Assembly (NCBI GenBank): GCA_028274465.1
Contig: CM051455.1
Span: 107,630,942-107,694,941, forward strand
DNA: 64,000 nucleotides
Reading direction: 5' to 3'
From: Plantago ovata
Lineage: Eukaryota > Streptophyta > Magnoliopsida > Lamiales > Plantaginaceae
The position numbers and the translations under genes are program-made. Within the stretch, counting starts at the first letter, position 1. The number at the start of each line of letters is the position of its first letter. The notes below the pieces were generated by a model. The model was not told where the DNA came from, made no database searches, and saw nothing but the letters and a program-made list of their open reading frames with translations. Shown one piece after another: positions 33,108-44,580 of this stretch.

Positions 33108-33927
33108 TTAAATCTCATCTATAGCCGTATGAAATTCATATGCACGACTATAGCATAATACTTCCTGGCCTGCTAAACAACTAAAACACAAGCCGTCATC
33201 TATATCATCCATCCCCACGATATGATCATCGTTGTAAAATTTCGGAATATTGAAATCCAAAGCAAACATACCACGATTTAAATCGCGAAGCTGACCTAAT
33301 AAATATTTTCTACGCATCTTCAAACGGAACAACCCTCTTGGCATTGTTGCAATCTCTTTGAAGAGACGTAAACCATGTTGTCGAATTTGTTCATCACCAT
33401 TCAACATTTTAACTATGCATGACAAATATTTGGCCATTGGATGTGATGCTTCGGTAGTATTCGCAACAACTCTTCGACCCTATGGAAGATCTCATACTGG
33501 AAAAAATCCATCTACAATATAAAATCAAATAATATTAGCAAACATGTTTAGAAAATAAATATTTAAAACAGTGGTATGAAAAAAAAATGACACTTACGAT
33601 TAACATCATGTAGTAGAAATCTGGAGTTGCTAGTTCTTCATTACGGACGGATGCAAGATCAAACCTCACATAGTAGAAACCCTTATTGAACATACGCAAA
33701 AAACAATACATGCTACGTAAAATAAGAAATGATTAATTAGTATTACCACATACCGTTAAAATTAAAAGTAACGAATAAAACAATTCATTATACTATGAAT
33801 CTCACCACATCTTGATTGAAATACTGTCGATCCAGCCACCCAAAACAATTAACAACAAATACTTCAAATGAATCTTCCTCTCTTCTTCAACAGATTTCAT
33901 CGCCACGAAACCAACCAGACCTTCCAT
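33108..33927 (-). pseudogene. Gene D: SEL1-like small gene, 1-nt deletion
   Basis: Three exons: 33927-33806, 33712-33598, 33511-33108. They match genes F and E in exon order, in a 115-bp exon 2 and in phase. Conserved blocks are KYLLLIVLGGWIDSISIKMW, FYYMMLI, and FHRVEELLRIL, then MAKYLSCIVKML. Exon 3 is 404 bp against 405 in gene E, and the frame shifts near 33438-33448 between the FHRVEELL and MAKYLSC blocks, so one base is missing. The tail KFYNDDHIVG...CFSCLAGQEVLCYSR matches gene E. It is distantly like gene C's SEL1-like part but has no F-box. Confidence 0.65.
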
Positions 33928-34300
33928 GATTCTTGAACAATTAAAAATAAATATAGGGTCGGTTGTAAAATGTCGAATTAAATATAGCACTGATTTTAAA
34001 ACGAAGGAGAGCACCCCGATTGCTAGCTATATAAAAGATTTTTTAGGGCTTAAAAAAGGCTTAGAAATCATGGAATGATTTTTGCTCCGTTTGAATTTTA
34101 AAATTACTTACCACATTATTTAAGCAAAAAATCTAAACACTCCATATATGTTGATTTTCAGCATTGATGAGGCGTGCATGGACAAAAAGGAAATACAATA
34201 AAAATTAAGACTTACCAAAATAACTTAAAGATTTTGTTACGAAAAAAAATATTAAATCGAACACCAATACTTAATGTTGTCAACAATGAACGATTGAAAA

Positions 34301-34371
34301 GCTGTGACCGAGTGGAATGTGGTGATATTCATGGTATATGCCACCCGGGTTCAAATCCCTCTGGCCACAGC
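34301..34371 (+). repeat. tRNA-like 71-nt element T1
   Basis: Ends GCTGTGA/CCACAGC pair at 6 of 7 positions. The A-box-like TGACCGAGTGG, B-box GGTTCAAATCC and a T-run (CTTTTTG) follow in order. Too short and poorly folded in the T-stem for a working tRNA; no anticodon arm can be assigned. Confidence 0.6.
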
Positions 34372-34542
34372 CTTTTTGTTTTCCAATCAAATGATTTATT
34401 CGATTATATGACTGATTTAATAATTAATAATCTAGAGTAATTATTACGGAAAAAAACTTAATTGTTACTAAATAAAATTAAAAACATAAAATATCAAATC
34501 GAACACCAATACTTGATGTTGTCAACAAAGAATGATTGAAAA

Positions 34543-34613
34543 GCTGTGGCCGAGTGGAATGTGGCGATGTTCATTGTATATGCCACCCGGGTTCAAATCC
34601 CTTTGGCCATAGT
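34543..34613 (+). repeat. tRNA-like 71-nt element T2
   Basis: GCTGTGGCCGAGTGG at the 5' end (A-box TGGCCGAGTGG matches consensus), B-box GGTTCAAATCC, then nine T. Second of three head-to-tail copies, 242 bp after T1. Confidence 0.6.
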
Positions 34614-34789
34614 TTTTTTTTCTTTTCTTTTTCCAGTTAAATAATTTATTCGTTTAATCACTGATTTAATAATTAATAATCTAGAGTAATGATTAATTAA
34701 AAAAACTTAATCGTTAATAAATAATTAAAAGTATAAAATATGAAATCGGACACCAATACTTGATGTTGTCAACAATGAACGATTGAAAA

Positions 34790-34860
34790 GCTGTGACCGA
34801 GTGGAATGTGGTGATGTTTATGGTATATGCCACCCGGGTTCAATTCTCTCTGGCCATAGC
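34790..34860 (+). repeat. tRNA-like 71-nt element T3
   Basis: Third copy, 247 bp after T2, with GGTTCAATTCTC as a weakened B-box and a short T-run. The upstream phrase CACCAATACTTGATGTTGTC is shared by T1-T3, T5 and T6 with little change. Confidence 0.55.
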
Positions 34861-35099
34861 TTTTGCTATACTGTTTTTAACTTTTTTTATTACTTCAATT
34901 AAAAACAAATATTAGTCTCACATAAAACACAAATAAATTAATCATCAAGTACTTGCATTCTGGATATAAGTATTTGTATAACCGAGAAGATCAAATATTT
35001 GAAACAACTTTATTAATATTGTTATTACATCATCTATATAACCATACAAATCAAGGAAGAACATTGAGAATCATTGGGGTCGAGGCTTATGATCATGAT

Positions 35100-35603
35100 T
35101 CAGTATGTATGATCATAAGTGAATCGAAAGTCATACACCTCAACAGATTTTCCTTTGCCATTTAGTGCACCCCGTGATGTAGCGACGCAAAAGCCACCAG
35201 GTTCATTCCCAATGTTGTTATGAAAATGGATTGTACCACCAATTGCCTCAATGTGTTTTTTCATCAATCTAGGATCATATCCAGAACCAGTTGAGGATAG
35301 GATGAACACGTTGGGATTATTCTCCATGATCTTCTCTTTCATGTAGGATTTGAAATCAATAGATGGCTCATCAATTGGTTGTGCAACATTTATCCACAAC
35401 ATTTTTGTCTCTTCCTCTTGACCGAGATGGATGTTCTTCTGTTTCATCGTACATGTTATTGTCCCGTCTTCCTTGCACACAAACTTGATCTTCATCTTCA
35501 TTTGACTCTTGATGTTTATAGTTTTGCAGCACGCCAGACCTCTGTGGTGACTAATTTCATTGTTGCCAAGGATGACAATGGTTTCTGCCTGAACTTGCGA
35601 CAT
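35100..35603 (-). CDS. Gene G: intronless 167-aa hypothetical protein
   Basis: Complete ORF starting MSQVQAETIVILGNNEISHH and ending DFRFTYDHTY. It is mostly polar, with basic and acidic stretches and a Gly-rich C-terminal part (GNEPGGFCVATSRGALNGKG). There is no signal peptide or membrane helix. On the minus strand CTATAAATAAG (about 35698) lies roughly 95 bp upstream of the ATG, a plausible TATA box. No family recognised. It is a real gene candidate because of its length and promoter; it sits between the tRNA-like repeats and the microsatellite-flanked retroelement. Confidence 0.55.
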   Translation of the reverse strand: MSQVQAETIVILGNNEISHHRGLACCKTINIKSQMKMKIKFVCKEDGTITCTMKQKNIHLGQEEETKMLWINVAQPIDEPSIDFKSYMKEKIMENNPNVFILSSTGSGYDPRLMKKHIEAIGGTIHFHNNIGNEPGGFCVATSRGALNGKGKSVEVYDFRFTYDHTY

Positions 35604-35934
35604 CTTTCGATTCTTTTGGTTAGTAGTTCGTACACCTCTGATTTTACTTTCGAATTTAGTGTTCTCCTATGATGAAAAACGTTTTTGTGTAGTATCTTAT
35701 TTATAGATGGAGGAACGATACCAAATTTGAAGAGGCACCTTCTTCAATAGTTGTGACTTTTTATTTGCAAACATTAACTTAAAGAGATGCTCTCATTCAC
35801 AGATTTAATCCAAGTGTTGTGTCTCTTGAATATCAAAAGACCTGACTTTTCATCTTTAATCGAACGGTTCTAATAATAATATTTCGATGCATTAGATAAT
35901 TGCTAATAATTAAATTATTACGAAACTCAAAGCA

Positions 35935-35935
35935 A

Positions 35936-36004
<69 letters not shown>
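35935..36004. repeat. (AAT)n microsatellite, left flank of RT element
   Basis: About 23 uninterrupted AAT units ending exactly where the RT element's sequence begins (TTGTCGG). Confidence 0.95.
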
Positions 36005-38537
36005 TGTCGGCATTTCTAGTGCCATTGCTCGGTGGAGGGATCCCGGGGAGAGGCTAGGTCTGATTAGGGACTGTTTAGCTAACACTTCCTCTTCAAGGCG
36101 GAGGCTTTCGAAGCCTAAGGACTCTGAGGAGGCTAACATTTCCCAGTGCAAGCGGAAGTTGGGCGACGGACATTTTTCCGCTGCTATTAAGGTGCTCACT
36201 TCTTCTGGTGTTGCTCCTCATTCTCCTGACACACGGGCGGAGTTGGAGTCCAAGCATCCTTTGGCATCTCCTCCGGTTGTGCCTTCTTCCCCGCTCGAGG
36301 TGGACGCACTGGTGGTTCACAAAGATCTGGTGTTGAATCGGATCCGAAGCTTCCCCAAAGGTACTTCATGTGGCCGAGATGGACTCCGAGCCCAGCATTT
36401 TTTGGATGTTTGGGGGGTGCTGCTTCTGCTGTTTCTGATGACCTCTTAGCCTCTATCACCGGGGTCGTCAACCTTTTCCTTTCGGGTAAGTGTCCTGGTC
36501 AGCTTGGGGAGTTTGTAGCCAGTGCTCCTTTGACTCCGCTAGTTAAGCCAGGAGGGGGTATCCGGCCCATTGCCATTGGTACTGTGTGGAGGCGGCTCGT
36601 CTCTAAGGTTGCCTCTTCTTCTGTTGGGAACTCGATGACTTCCTACTTACACGACTTTCAGTTTGGTGTAGGGGTGCCAGGTGGTTGTGAGGCTGTACTC
36701 CATTCTGTCAGCAGGTTTGTGGAGGGTCGAGGGGACGAGGTTGGGCTCTCTATGCTTTTGGTGGATTTCAAGAATGCCTTTAACCTTGTTGACAGGAGCG
36801 CCATTCTTCAGGAGACTCGATTGAGGTGCCCAACCATTTCTCCCTGGGTGGAGTTCTGTTATTCCCGACCTGCTCGACTTTACTATGGTGATTCGGTTCT
36901 CTGGTCTTCTCTGGGGGTTCAGCAGGGGGATCCTTTGGGTCCTTTATTATTTTCCCTAGCTCTGCATCCGCTAGTTCATGCTATTCACCAGGCGTGTGAG
37001 CTCTCCCTTCAGGCGTGGTATCTTGATGACGGCACTATTATTGGTGATACTCTTATGATTGCCAAGGCATTAGATATCATCCGTGTCGATGGGCCGGCTC
37101 GGGGGTTGCATCTGAATGTCGATAAGACAGAACTTTTCTGGCCGGTGGAGGACCCTCGTGGTCGGATGGATGGCCTTTTCCCTACTTCTATCTCGCCCGC
37201 TTCGAGGCGTCAAGCTTCTTGGGGGCTCTGTTAGTGGGGACTCTGAGTTTTGCAGTGATTTAGTTGCGCGTCGAGTTTCCAAGACCATTTCTCTGTTGGA
37301 GGCTATCCGCAGGCTTGATGACCCGCAGTGTGAGGTTCTTCTTCTTCGCAATTGTGCGGGGGTTGCGAAGTTATCTTTTGCTTTGAGGACTTGCCCTCCT
37401 GTGTCTCTAGGCGGTGCTCAGGTTCAGTTTGATCAGGCTTTGCGTACCTCATTGGAGTTGATTGTTACAGGCTCAGGACCCGGTTTTGGGGATTGGCAGT
37501 GGCGTCTTGCCACACTACCCATTAGACTCGGTGGTCTCGGGGTCTTGTGTGCTGAAGATGTCGGTCGGTATGCCTTCATCGCCTCTCGCTTACAGTCTAG
37601 CTCTTTGCAGGATCGGATTCTGGCGAGGTCTGGGGTTGACTCGCCTGGCTCTACCTTTCAGTCTGCTTTGGACGCTTTCTCGGCCTTTTGTGGTGTCGAT
37701 TCTCACTCTGTTACCGCTAGCTCTTCTGCCCCCCAGTTCATGAAGTCTTTGGCAAAGAGCTATTTTGGTGTCATTGATGCACATCTGACGTCACGCTATG
37801 GTTTGAGTCGTCGACAGGAGGCTCTCCTTAGCTGTGTGCGCGCCCCTCATGCACAGGATTACCTTTTCACCATTCCTATTGACGGGTTGGGGCAGCGGAT
37901 GAACCCACGACAGTTTCGAGCCGTGCTGTGTTATCGCTTGGCGGTCCCTTTGTTCCCTGATGGATCATCTTGCTCGAGTTGTCATGGGCATCAGATGGAC
38001 CAGTGGGGAGACCACGCTGTCCACTGTTCTAGTGAGGTGGGGGTGAAGTTCCGACACAATCTTGTGCGCGATACATTGGTTGATATCTGTTCTAAGGTTG
38101 GTGTTGCGGTGCGGAAAGAGGTCCCTATGGGGTTCCTCTCTGATGATGGGCGGGACCTTCGTCCCGCGGATCTGTTGTTGTACAATTGGTCCCAAGGCAA
38201 AGATGCTTGTTTGGATGTCACGGGTGTCTCTCCCTTTGCTGGTGGGGGATTGGACTCTTGGGCTCCTGGAGCTGCTTTGCAGACGGCTGTTCAGAAGAAG
38301 AAGAGAAAGTATTCTTCTAAGTGTGTAGAGCACGGCTACTCGTTCATCCCTTTTGCCTTCTCTACTTTTGGGGAGCTCGACGAGGATGCTTTGGTTACTC
38401 TTTCGCGCCTCAAGCGCTTAGCTGTTAGTCATTCTAATGATGTTAGAAGTGGTGTTTTTCTTTTTTCTAGACTTAGTTTTTTTATTCAGAAAGGGGTGGG
38501 AGCACAACTTGTTTCTCGACTCCCTTCCATTTTTTAG
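36005..38537 (+). pseudogene. RT-endonuclease protein, two frameshifts, 5'-truncated
   Basis: Open frames overlap as frame 0 (to 36449), frame 2 (36368-37234), frame 0 (37116-38537), so indels near 36400 and 37190 split one protein. Motifs: CGRDGLRAQHF, GGGIRPIAIGTVWRRLVSK, LLVDFKNAFN (about 36760), GVQQGDPLGPLLFSLALHP, and a catalytic YLDDG (about 37019) where most non-LTR RTs have YADD or FADD. The C-terminal part has CSSC...GDHAVHC, RHNLVRDTL, then RPADLLLYNWSQGKDACLDVT, a PD-(D/E)XK-like core. It ends GVGAQLVSRLPSIF at a normal stop, so the 3' end is intact. Confidence 0.8.
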
Positions 38538-38573
38538 TGATTAATCAAAGTATAGTTTATAAAAAAAATAAAA
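36005..38573 (+). mobile_element. Non-LTR-type RT element with restriction-like endonuclease, inside (AAT)n
   Basis: A GC-richer block, compositionally unlike its neighbours, encodes a reverse transcriptase followed by a C-C-H-C finger and an RPAD...D-x-T endonuclease motif, the R2/R4-like order. It has no LTRs. Its 3' tail is ATTTATAAAAAAAATAAAA running into (AAT)n, and its 5' edge starts mid-protein at another (AAT)n, which fits 5' truncation during target-primed reverse transcription into an AAT microsatellite. No target duplication can be read because both flanks are repeats. Confidence 0.75.
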
Positions 38574-38679
<106 letters not shown>

Positions 38680-38854
38680 TAATCTGATTTGATAATGAAA
38701 ATAAAAATAAAAGATTCAGGTTACATAGATCATTACTTCATAACTAAAGGCCTTCAATAGAAGACTGAAAATAGAAATAACGATTGAATGTTCGAATCTC
38801 AATGTCAGCAAGGCATTCGTAGCATGTAGTATCGTTATAGTGACCACACTTTGT

Positions 38855-39622
38855 TCACTCTTTACTACAAAGCGAAGGAATATCAAAATTGTTCTCGAAA
38901 ACTCCATCATGTATCTTGTAAATTTGAGTGCATAGCGACTGTCGCCACATCTTGATACTCGTCGTTCCTCCACTGCTCGCTAATTCTTTGAAGGCAGTGA
39001 AGCCTTGTTGCCTCACTGCACTATTCATATCGATCATTCTACAAATACACGAAGCATAGGCAGCCATCTTGTGAGAGTGCTTCTCCAGCATCTCAAGCAA
39101 ATAAGGCACCCTACGAAAAATCTTGTACTCGAACACATCAACCTGTAGAATATAGTTAAGAAGTTGAATATAAAATTTGTTCAAATATTTCCCTAGAAAT
39201 AAGACATCAACCAAATACATACTATGAGCATGCTATAGCAAGTGTCCAACGATGCCATTGGATGAATTGGGATTAAAGAGACGTCAAGGTCCTCATAAAA
39301 TCGATCAATACCAAACATGATCTTGAACGCTTTCATGCTGCAGTTAACATAAATACAAATTTTCATCAAGATCCAATAATAAGAAATTCGTATAATTTAA
39401 AACTAAAAAATCTAAGAAATCAAAATATTATTCATACCAAATGAGCACTTCACCACCATAAACGTAACTGTTGAGAGTGACTACCAACATCAATATGATG
39501 TGCTCAAACGTTCCCTCGTCAATTATTTTTCGGAACATTCGAACTCGATTCTCAATATTCGACTGAGCCGCCTCCAAACCAAATGGAGTCCTCATTTTCG
39601 CAATATGTAGTGATGATTTCAA
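38855..39622 (-). CDS. Gene F: intact member of the D/E/F family
   Basis: Exons 39622-39438, 39337-39223 and 39142-38855 join in phase, giving 195 aa with no interruption. The start is MKSSLHIAKMRTPFGLEAAQ. Exon 2 (115 bp, like D and E) ends CYSMLI, and exon 3 begins VDVFEYKIFRRVPYLLEMLE, then MAAYASCICRMIDMN and RQQGFTAFKELASS, a SEL1-like helical repeat also seen in gene C. The long Cys-containing tail of D and E is missing. The only unbroken paralog of the three; function unknown. Confidence 0.7.
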
Positions 39623-40109
39623 TTAAACAGATTTCGATTTTATAGTACATTGTTTGTAGTCTAAATATGGTACTCTCATTAGAACAAAATCGAACTGTTT
39701 ATATATAATGTCTGGCTAAATCAAATTTTGTAATCTAAATATGGTTAAGATTGTAAAAGTGTTAGACGATATGAAATGTATTAAATCACAGATCCCGTAT
39801 AAAAATATGGTGCTCGAGAGTTTTGGTAAGCACAAAATATGGTGCTTGAGATTTTCATATCGTTTCCGTATATAAGTTGGCACGTTAATTGAATTGATTA
39901 TGCAAAATCTCAAGCAATCCAACGTATTTCTACAAAGATACTGACCTCTCATTCAGTCAAACTAAATCCTTTAAATTTAGAGAGTTTTAAAATTAGAAAG
40001 AATGCGGAATCAATACCATAATCATGATAAATCGTGTAGTGAAATAAACACAGAGGCATAGTAAATCAAGTACCAGTATCAAATGTTATCAACAATAAAC
40101 GATTACAAA

Positions 40110-40179
40110 GCTGTGGCCGAATGGAATGTAGGACCTTCATCATCCTCACCACCCGGTTTCAATTCCCACCGACCATTGC
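40110..40179 (+). repeat. tRNA-like element T4 (diverged)
   Basis: GCTGTGGCCGAATGG at the start and GGTTTCAATTCCC as B-box-like; the acceptor-like 3' end has changed (CCATTGC). The upstream phrase TATCAACAATAAACGATT shows common origin with T1-T3. Confidence 0.5.
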
Positions 40180-40937
40180 TTTGACTTATGTTTTTTTTTT
40201 TTTATCATAAGACGGATTCTAAAAAGAGATTATTGTTAAATACAAAACATAAACAAAATAACCACTGATTTAAACATATAGCAACGTGACAATGAATATG
40301 CTTCCAAATCCAACTTTTCTTAATACTCAAATGTATAGCAATGTATTTAAACGGCACAGATTGTAGCTTTTGGTATTCTTTCTCTTAACTCATACAATTA
40401 AAGTATGACGGAATCGTAGCCAATTTCAATTGTCAATTTTCAGAATATGTAAACTTCATGAACATCCGACTGTAAATTTTAAAAGATATGTAAAATTTAT
40501 GAGATTGAACAAACAAAGAAGAATATGTATATGGAATAAAATAAAAAACGACACTAATCGAAATAATAATCAATTGTTCATGAGGCGAAAATAAATCATG
40601 ATCATAAGACGAATCATGTTTATAACAACACATTATATGATGAATTAAACAGTTACGGATCAAAGCAAAATTCAAAACACGAATGAAGCCAAATTCAAAA
40701 CACGAATGAAAGCTTATGGAAAAATTCCACCATAACAATATTCCATATATTAAATTTCAGATATAGCTATGTAATATTCATGAGCTCGAACACTCAAAGA
40801 CGAATATGTATATGGAGTAAACCCAAAAAACGACATTAATCGAAATAATAATCAATTGTTCATGAGGCGAAAATAAATCATGTCCATAAAACGAATCAAT
40901 TGTATCTGAAAATTGGAAAATTACATGAATCTCAAAA

Positions 40938-41745
40938 TTAGATTTCAGCTATAGCCGCGTGAAACTCATTAGAACGACTATAGCATAGAACTTCAGGATC
41001 TGTCAAACAATCAAGGCACAAACCGTCATCTAATCCCCCCTCCCCAACAATATGATCCTTACAACAAAATTTCAGAATGTTAAAATTCAAAGCAAACACA
41101 CCATGATTTAATTGACAAAGCTGCTTTAAGAGATATTGTCTAAATTTCTTCAAACAAAACAATCCTCCAGGCACCGTTGCAATCTCTTTAAAGAGACATA
41201 ATCCTCGTTGTCACACTTCATCTTCATCACTCAACATTCTAACTATGCACGATGCATATCTGTTCATTCGATGTCTAGCAGCGGTTAAATGTCCTAGAAG
41301 GCGTTCAACCCTATGAAAGTTACGGTACGCAAACACATCGATCTACGAAAAAAATGAAGAAAACATTAGACAACAGGTTTAAACAATTATTGTACAAAAT
41401 TAAAAATCAAAACAAAAGATGAAACTTACAATTAGCATCATGTAGTAGAAATTAGTAGTTGCTAATGGCTCGTTAGAGATAGATGAAATATCAAAGCTCT
41501 CATAAAACCCTTCGTAATCAAACACGGTTCTGAATGAGTCCATACTTAAATCGAAACAAAAAGTGTTATTAGCGAATGAAATAATAAAATCGACAAAGAA
41601 CTTCAGGATTGAGAACTTACCACACAATGATCGAAATAGAGTCGATCCAGCCACTGAATGCAAGAAGCAACAAACATTTCAAATGACTTTTCTTATTGTG
41701 TTCATACGACGTTGTTGAACCTACGGAACCCTGCGGACCACTCAT
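40938..41745 (-). pseudogene. Gene E: D paralog with one nonsense codon
   Basis: Exons 41745-41621, 41544-41430 and 41342-40938 join in phase (215 codons) except for an in-frame TGA at 41213-41211, where genes D and F have Gln or Arg near (I/V)RQ. This fits a CGA to TGA change. Exon 1 reads MSGPQGSVGSTTSYEHNKKS, then HLKCLLLLAFSGWIDSISII. The tail HIVGEGGLDDGLCLDCLTDP resembles gene D. The flanking sequence upstream, including T5 and T6, is duplicated from the D locus. Confidence 0.65.
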
Positions 41746-42087
41746 TGCCTCTTAGTTCGAATTCGACTGATTTAAAAAGACAAAAACCGAAAATTGATAG
41801 AGAGGATACAGAATGAGGTTAGCTATATATAATCGTTTTTTAGGGTTTAGAAGATCCTTAATTCATGCAATCTCCGTTTGAATTTTAAAATTACTTACCA
41901 CATTATGTAAGCACAAAATCTGAACATTCCATATATTTTGATTTTCAGCATTGATGAGGCGTGCATGGGAAGAAAGGAAAGACAATAAAAATTAATACTT
42001 ACCAAAATAACTTAAAGATATTGTTACGAAAAAAAATATGAAATCGAACACCAATACTTGATGTTGTAAACAATGAACTATTGAAAA

Positions 42088-42158
42088 GCTGTGGCCGAGT
42101 TGAATGTGGTGATGTTCATGGTATATGCCACCCGGGTTCGAATCCCTTTGGCCACAGC
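42088..42158 (+). repeat. tRNA-like 71-nt element T5
   Basis: Best-preserved copy: GCTGTGG pairs with CCACAGC over seven bases; B-box GGTTCGAATCC is the exact consensus; the T-run has 12 T a few bases on. The A-box reads TGGCCGAGTTG (one mismatch). Confidence 0.6.
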
Positions 42159-42334
42159 TTTTGGTTTTTTTTTTTCAATTAAATGATTTATTCGATTATA
42201 TGTCACATTTAATAACTCATAATCTAGAGTAATTATTACGGAAAAAAACTTAATTGTTACTAAATAAAATTAAAAGTATAAAATATTAAATCGAACACCA
42301 ATACTTGATGTTGTCAATAATGAATGATTGAAAA

Positions 42335-42405
42335 GCTGTGGCTGAGTGAAATGTGGTGATGTTCATGGTATATGCCACCCGGGTTCAATTCCCTCTGGCC
42401 ACATC
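42335..42405 (+). repeat. tRNA-like 71-nt element T6
   Basis: Copy 247 bp after T5: TGGCTGAGTGA as A-box, GGTTCAATTCC as B-box, CCACATC at the 3' end, then 11 T. Confidence 0.55.
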
Positions 42406-43270
42406 TTTTTTTTTTTTAATTTATTATTTCCATGAATTTGCAAAAAAGATTATTCTTAAAATAAAAAACACAAATAATTAAATCACTGATTATTAAATAT
42501 CATTTTTCAATAATTAAAATTAATTGTGAATGAATAAACTAAAAACAATTAAACTGATTTTCGTAAAATAGTGTCTACGAATTTAATTTTAATTCCAGAA
42601 TATATTTTACCTAGATTTTAATTAACATTTTAATTCACGTATAAATTAAAAAATATTTATTATTAATTTTAAAATTCATTTTGCCAAGAATTTAATTGAC
42701 ACCGTAATTCAACATTTAATTAATAAACGATTTACTTTTAAATTCCGAAATCTGTTTTGTTGTATAATAATTCAATTAACATATTATTTTTTAATTTCAG
42801 AATTGGTTTTGTTGTATAATTTCGGATTTTTTAATTTATATATAGCTGGACGATTTTTGTGTTTGGAAGAAGAATTAAATTACCAAAATTAGATGAATGA
42901 AAACTTACCAAAACAAATGAAATTGAATCTTTTCCATCCTCTCAAAATTATTGCCACATAGTGTGAAAGCTCTTGAGAATGAAATTGGGCTCTCCTAGAC
43001 ACCTAGCTTACATGTATATATAGATTATATATAGATTGAAGTTCAAAGTGAGGAGCTAATGTTGAAAAAGGCGTTTATGTGTTTATGTTATGTGTTAGTG
43101 TTAATTTAAATACTATAGTACTATGCTGAAGATACTATTATTATTACTTCATGGTAATATAATAGGGTCCATAGTTGGTCTATTGAAGGTCTGTCTCACC
43201 TTAATTTCAGTTTACAAAAAATACATAAATGAACCACTATAGAGCACTTAATTGTTAAAACAACCACCTT

Positions 43271-43370
43271 AAAAAACCTCTTACAAAAAAGGTCATTCTA
43301 TTTTTTGGTGTCCTAAAATCTAAAAACCTCTTATAAAAAAGGTCATTCTATTTTTTGGTGCCCTAAAATC
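43271..43370. repeat. 50-bp tandem duplication (two copies)
   Basis: Two adjacent 50-bp units containing AAAAGGTCATTCTATTTTTT differ at three positions. Confidence 0.85.
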
Positions 43371-43519
43371 TAATGAATTTGGATCTTAATTGCTTATTGG
43401 ACTCCATTTTTCTCGCTAAAATGGATTCTGATGATGGTGTTTTTTACACCCATTAGTATTAATTAATTATTAGCTAATTACATTTAACTATTTTTTTCTA
43501 ACCAATTAATCTTTTTACA

Positions 43520-43970
43520 CAAAAACTAATGAAACTAGCATTTTTGTTGCTGAAACTAATGAAACTAGCATCTCTGTTGTTGAATCTAATGAAACCCCCA
43601 ACTAACATTTTTTGTGTTCACTTGTGATGCTGAAACAAATGAAATTAGCATTTGTGTTGCTGAAACTAGCATTTTTGTGGGTGAAACTAGCAGTTATGAT
43701 GCTTAAACTAATGATACTAGCATTTAGTTGTTGAAACTAGCATTTGTGTTGCTCAAACTAGATTTTTTTGTTGCTAAAACTAGCAATTTTTGTTGTTGAA
43801 ACTAAATAAATTAACATTTTATGATGCTGAAACTAACATTAATAGTTAGATTCAACTAATTTCAACTAGTTTATGAAATTAGCTTTTGTGTGAAACTAGT
43901 TTCTGAAACTAGATTTTGTCTGAAACTAGCTTTTATGTGTTGAAAGTTGAAACTAATCTGAAGCTATGTT
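43520..43970. repeat. GAAACTAGC minisatellite-like block
   Basis: The words GAAACTAGCATTT, TTTTGTTGCTGAAAC and AACTAATGAAACTAGC recur at irregular spacing of about 20-40 bp. The complementary GCTAGTTTC occurs three times near 44150-44200, so the block has inverted partners. Confidence 0.65.
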
Positions 43971-44399
43971 TTTCAGTTAAAATAATGATTACATTTTGTA
44001 ATTATAGTTTCCATATTTTTTTTAAATTTATTTAGTTTACTATAAATAATTTTTAGAGTTAATTTAATCATTTTATAAAATTAACAAATAGTTTTAAAGG
44101 TTAATTTCAGGAAAAATATAAAATTAACAGTTAGTTTCAATCTGTTTCAGTCATTTTTAGCTAGTTTCAACCCTTTTTAGCTAGTTTCAGTGGCTGAAAC
44201 TAAATCCTGGATGTCAAATTTGCTATTAAATCCAGTTGAGCGAGATTTTGAGGTCCATTTCTGTAGGCGGATTTCAAAAAATTTCATTAAATGTACTGTA
44301 GCTGAGTTTTTTAAATACGGGTCTACTATAGCGAGCTTTTTGTAAATGTTGTTTGAAAGTGGCTTTTTATGCAATTATTTCTTATTTTTGGTCTTTATA

Positions 44400-44580
44400 T
44401 GTATTTACCCTTCAGTTTAAGTTCAGTTCAGTTCAAATTTATTAAGTTCAGTTCAATTCAGATAAATTAAGTTCAGTTCAGGTTTATTTAGTTAAAATTT
44501 ATATTTTAACTAAGTTCAATTCAGTTCAAATTAATTAAGTTCAGTTTAGTTCAGATAAGTTCAGTTAAGTTCAGATAACT
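44400..44580. repeat. TTCAG-rich simple repeat
   Basis: Many copies of AAGTTCAG, GTTCAGTTCAG and TTAAGTTCAG over 180 bp, irregularly spaced. No gene. Confidence 0.7.

Noticed and set aside
33438..33511. A second frameshift in gene D at the run of six T
   Set aside because: Once the acceptor is placed at 33512/33511 (TAG|ATGG), the T-run reads in frame with genes E and F; only the 1-nt deletion near 33440 remains.
34301..34371. Functional tRNA gene
   Set aside because: A-box and B-box are present, but the T-stem pairs at only three of five positions, the body is 3-4 nt short and no anticodon arm can be drawn. Kept as a tRNA-like repeat.
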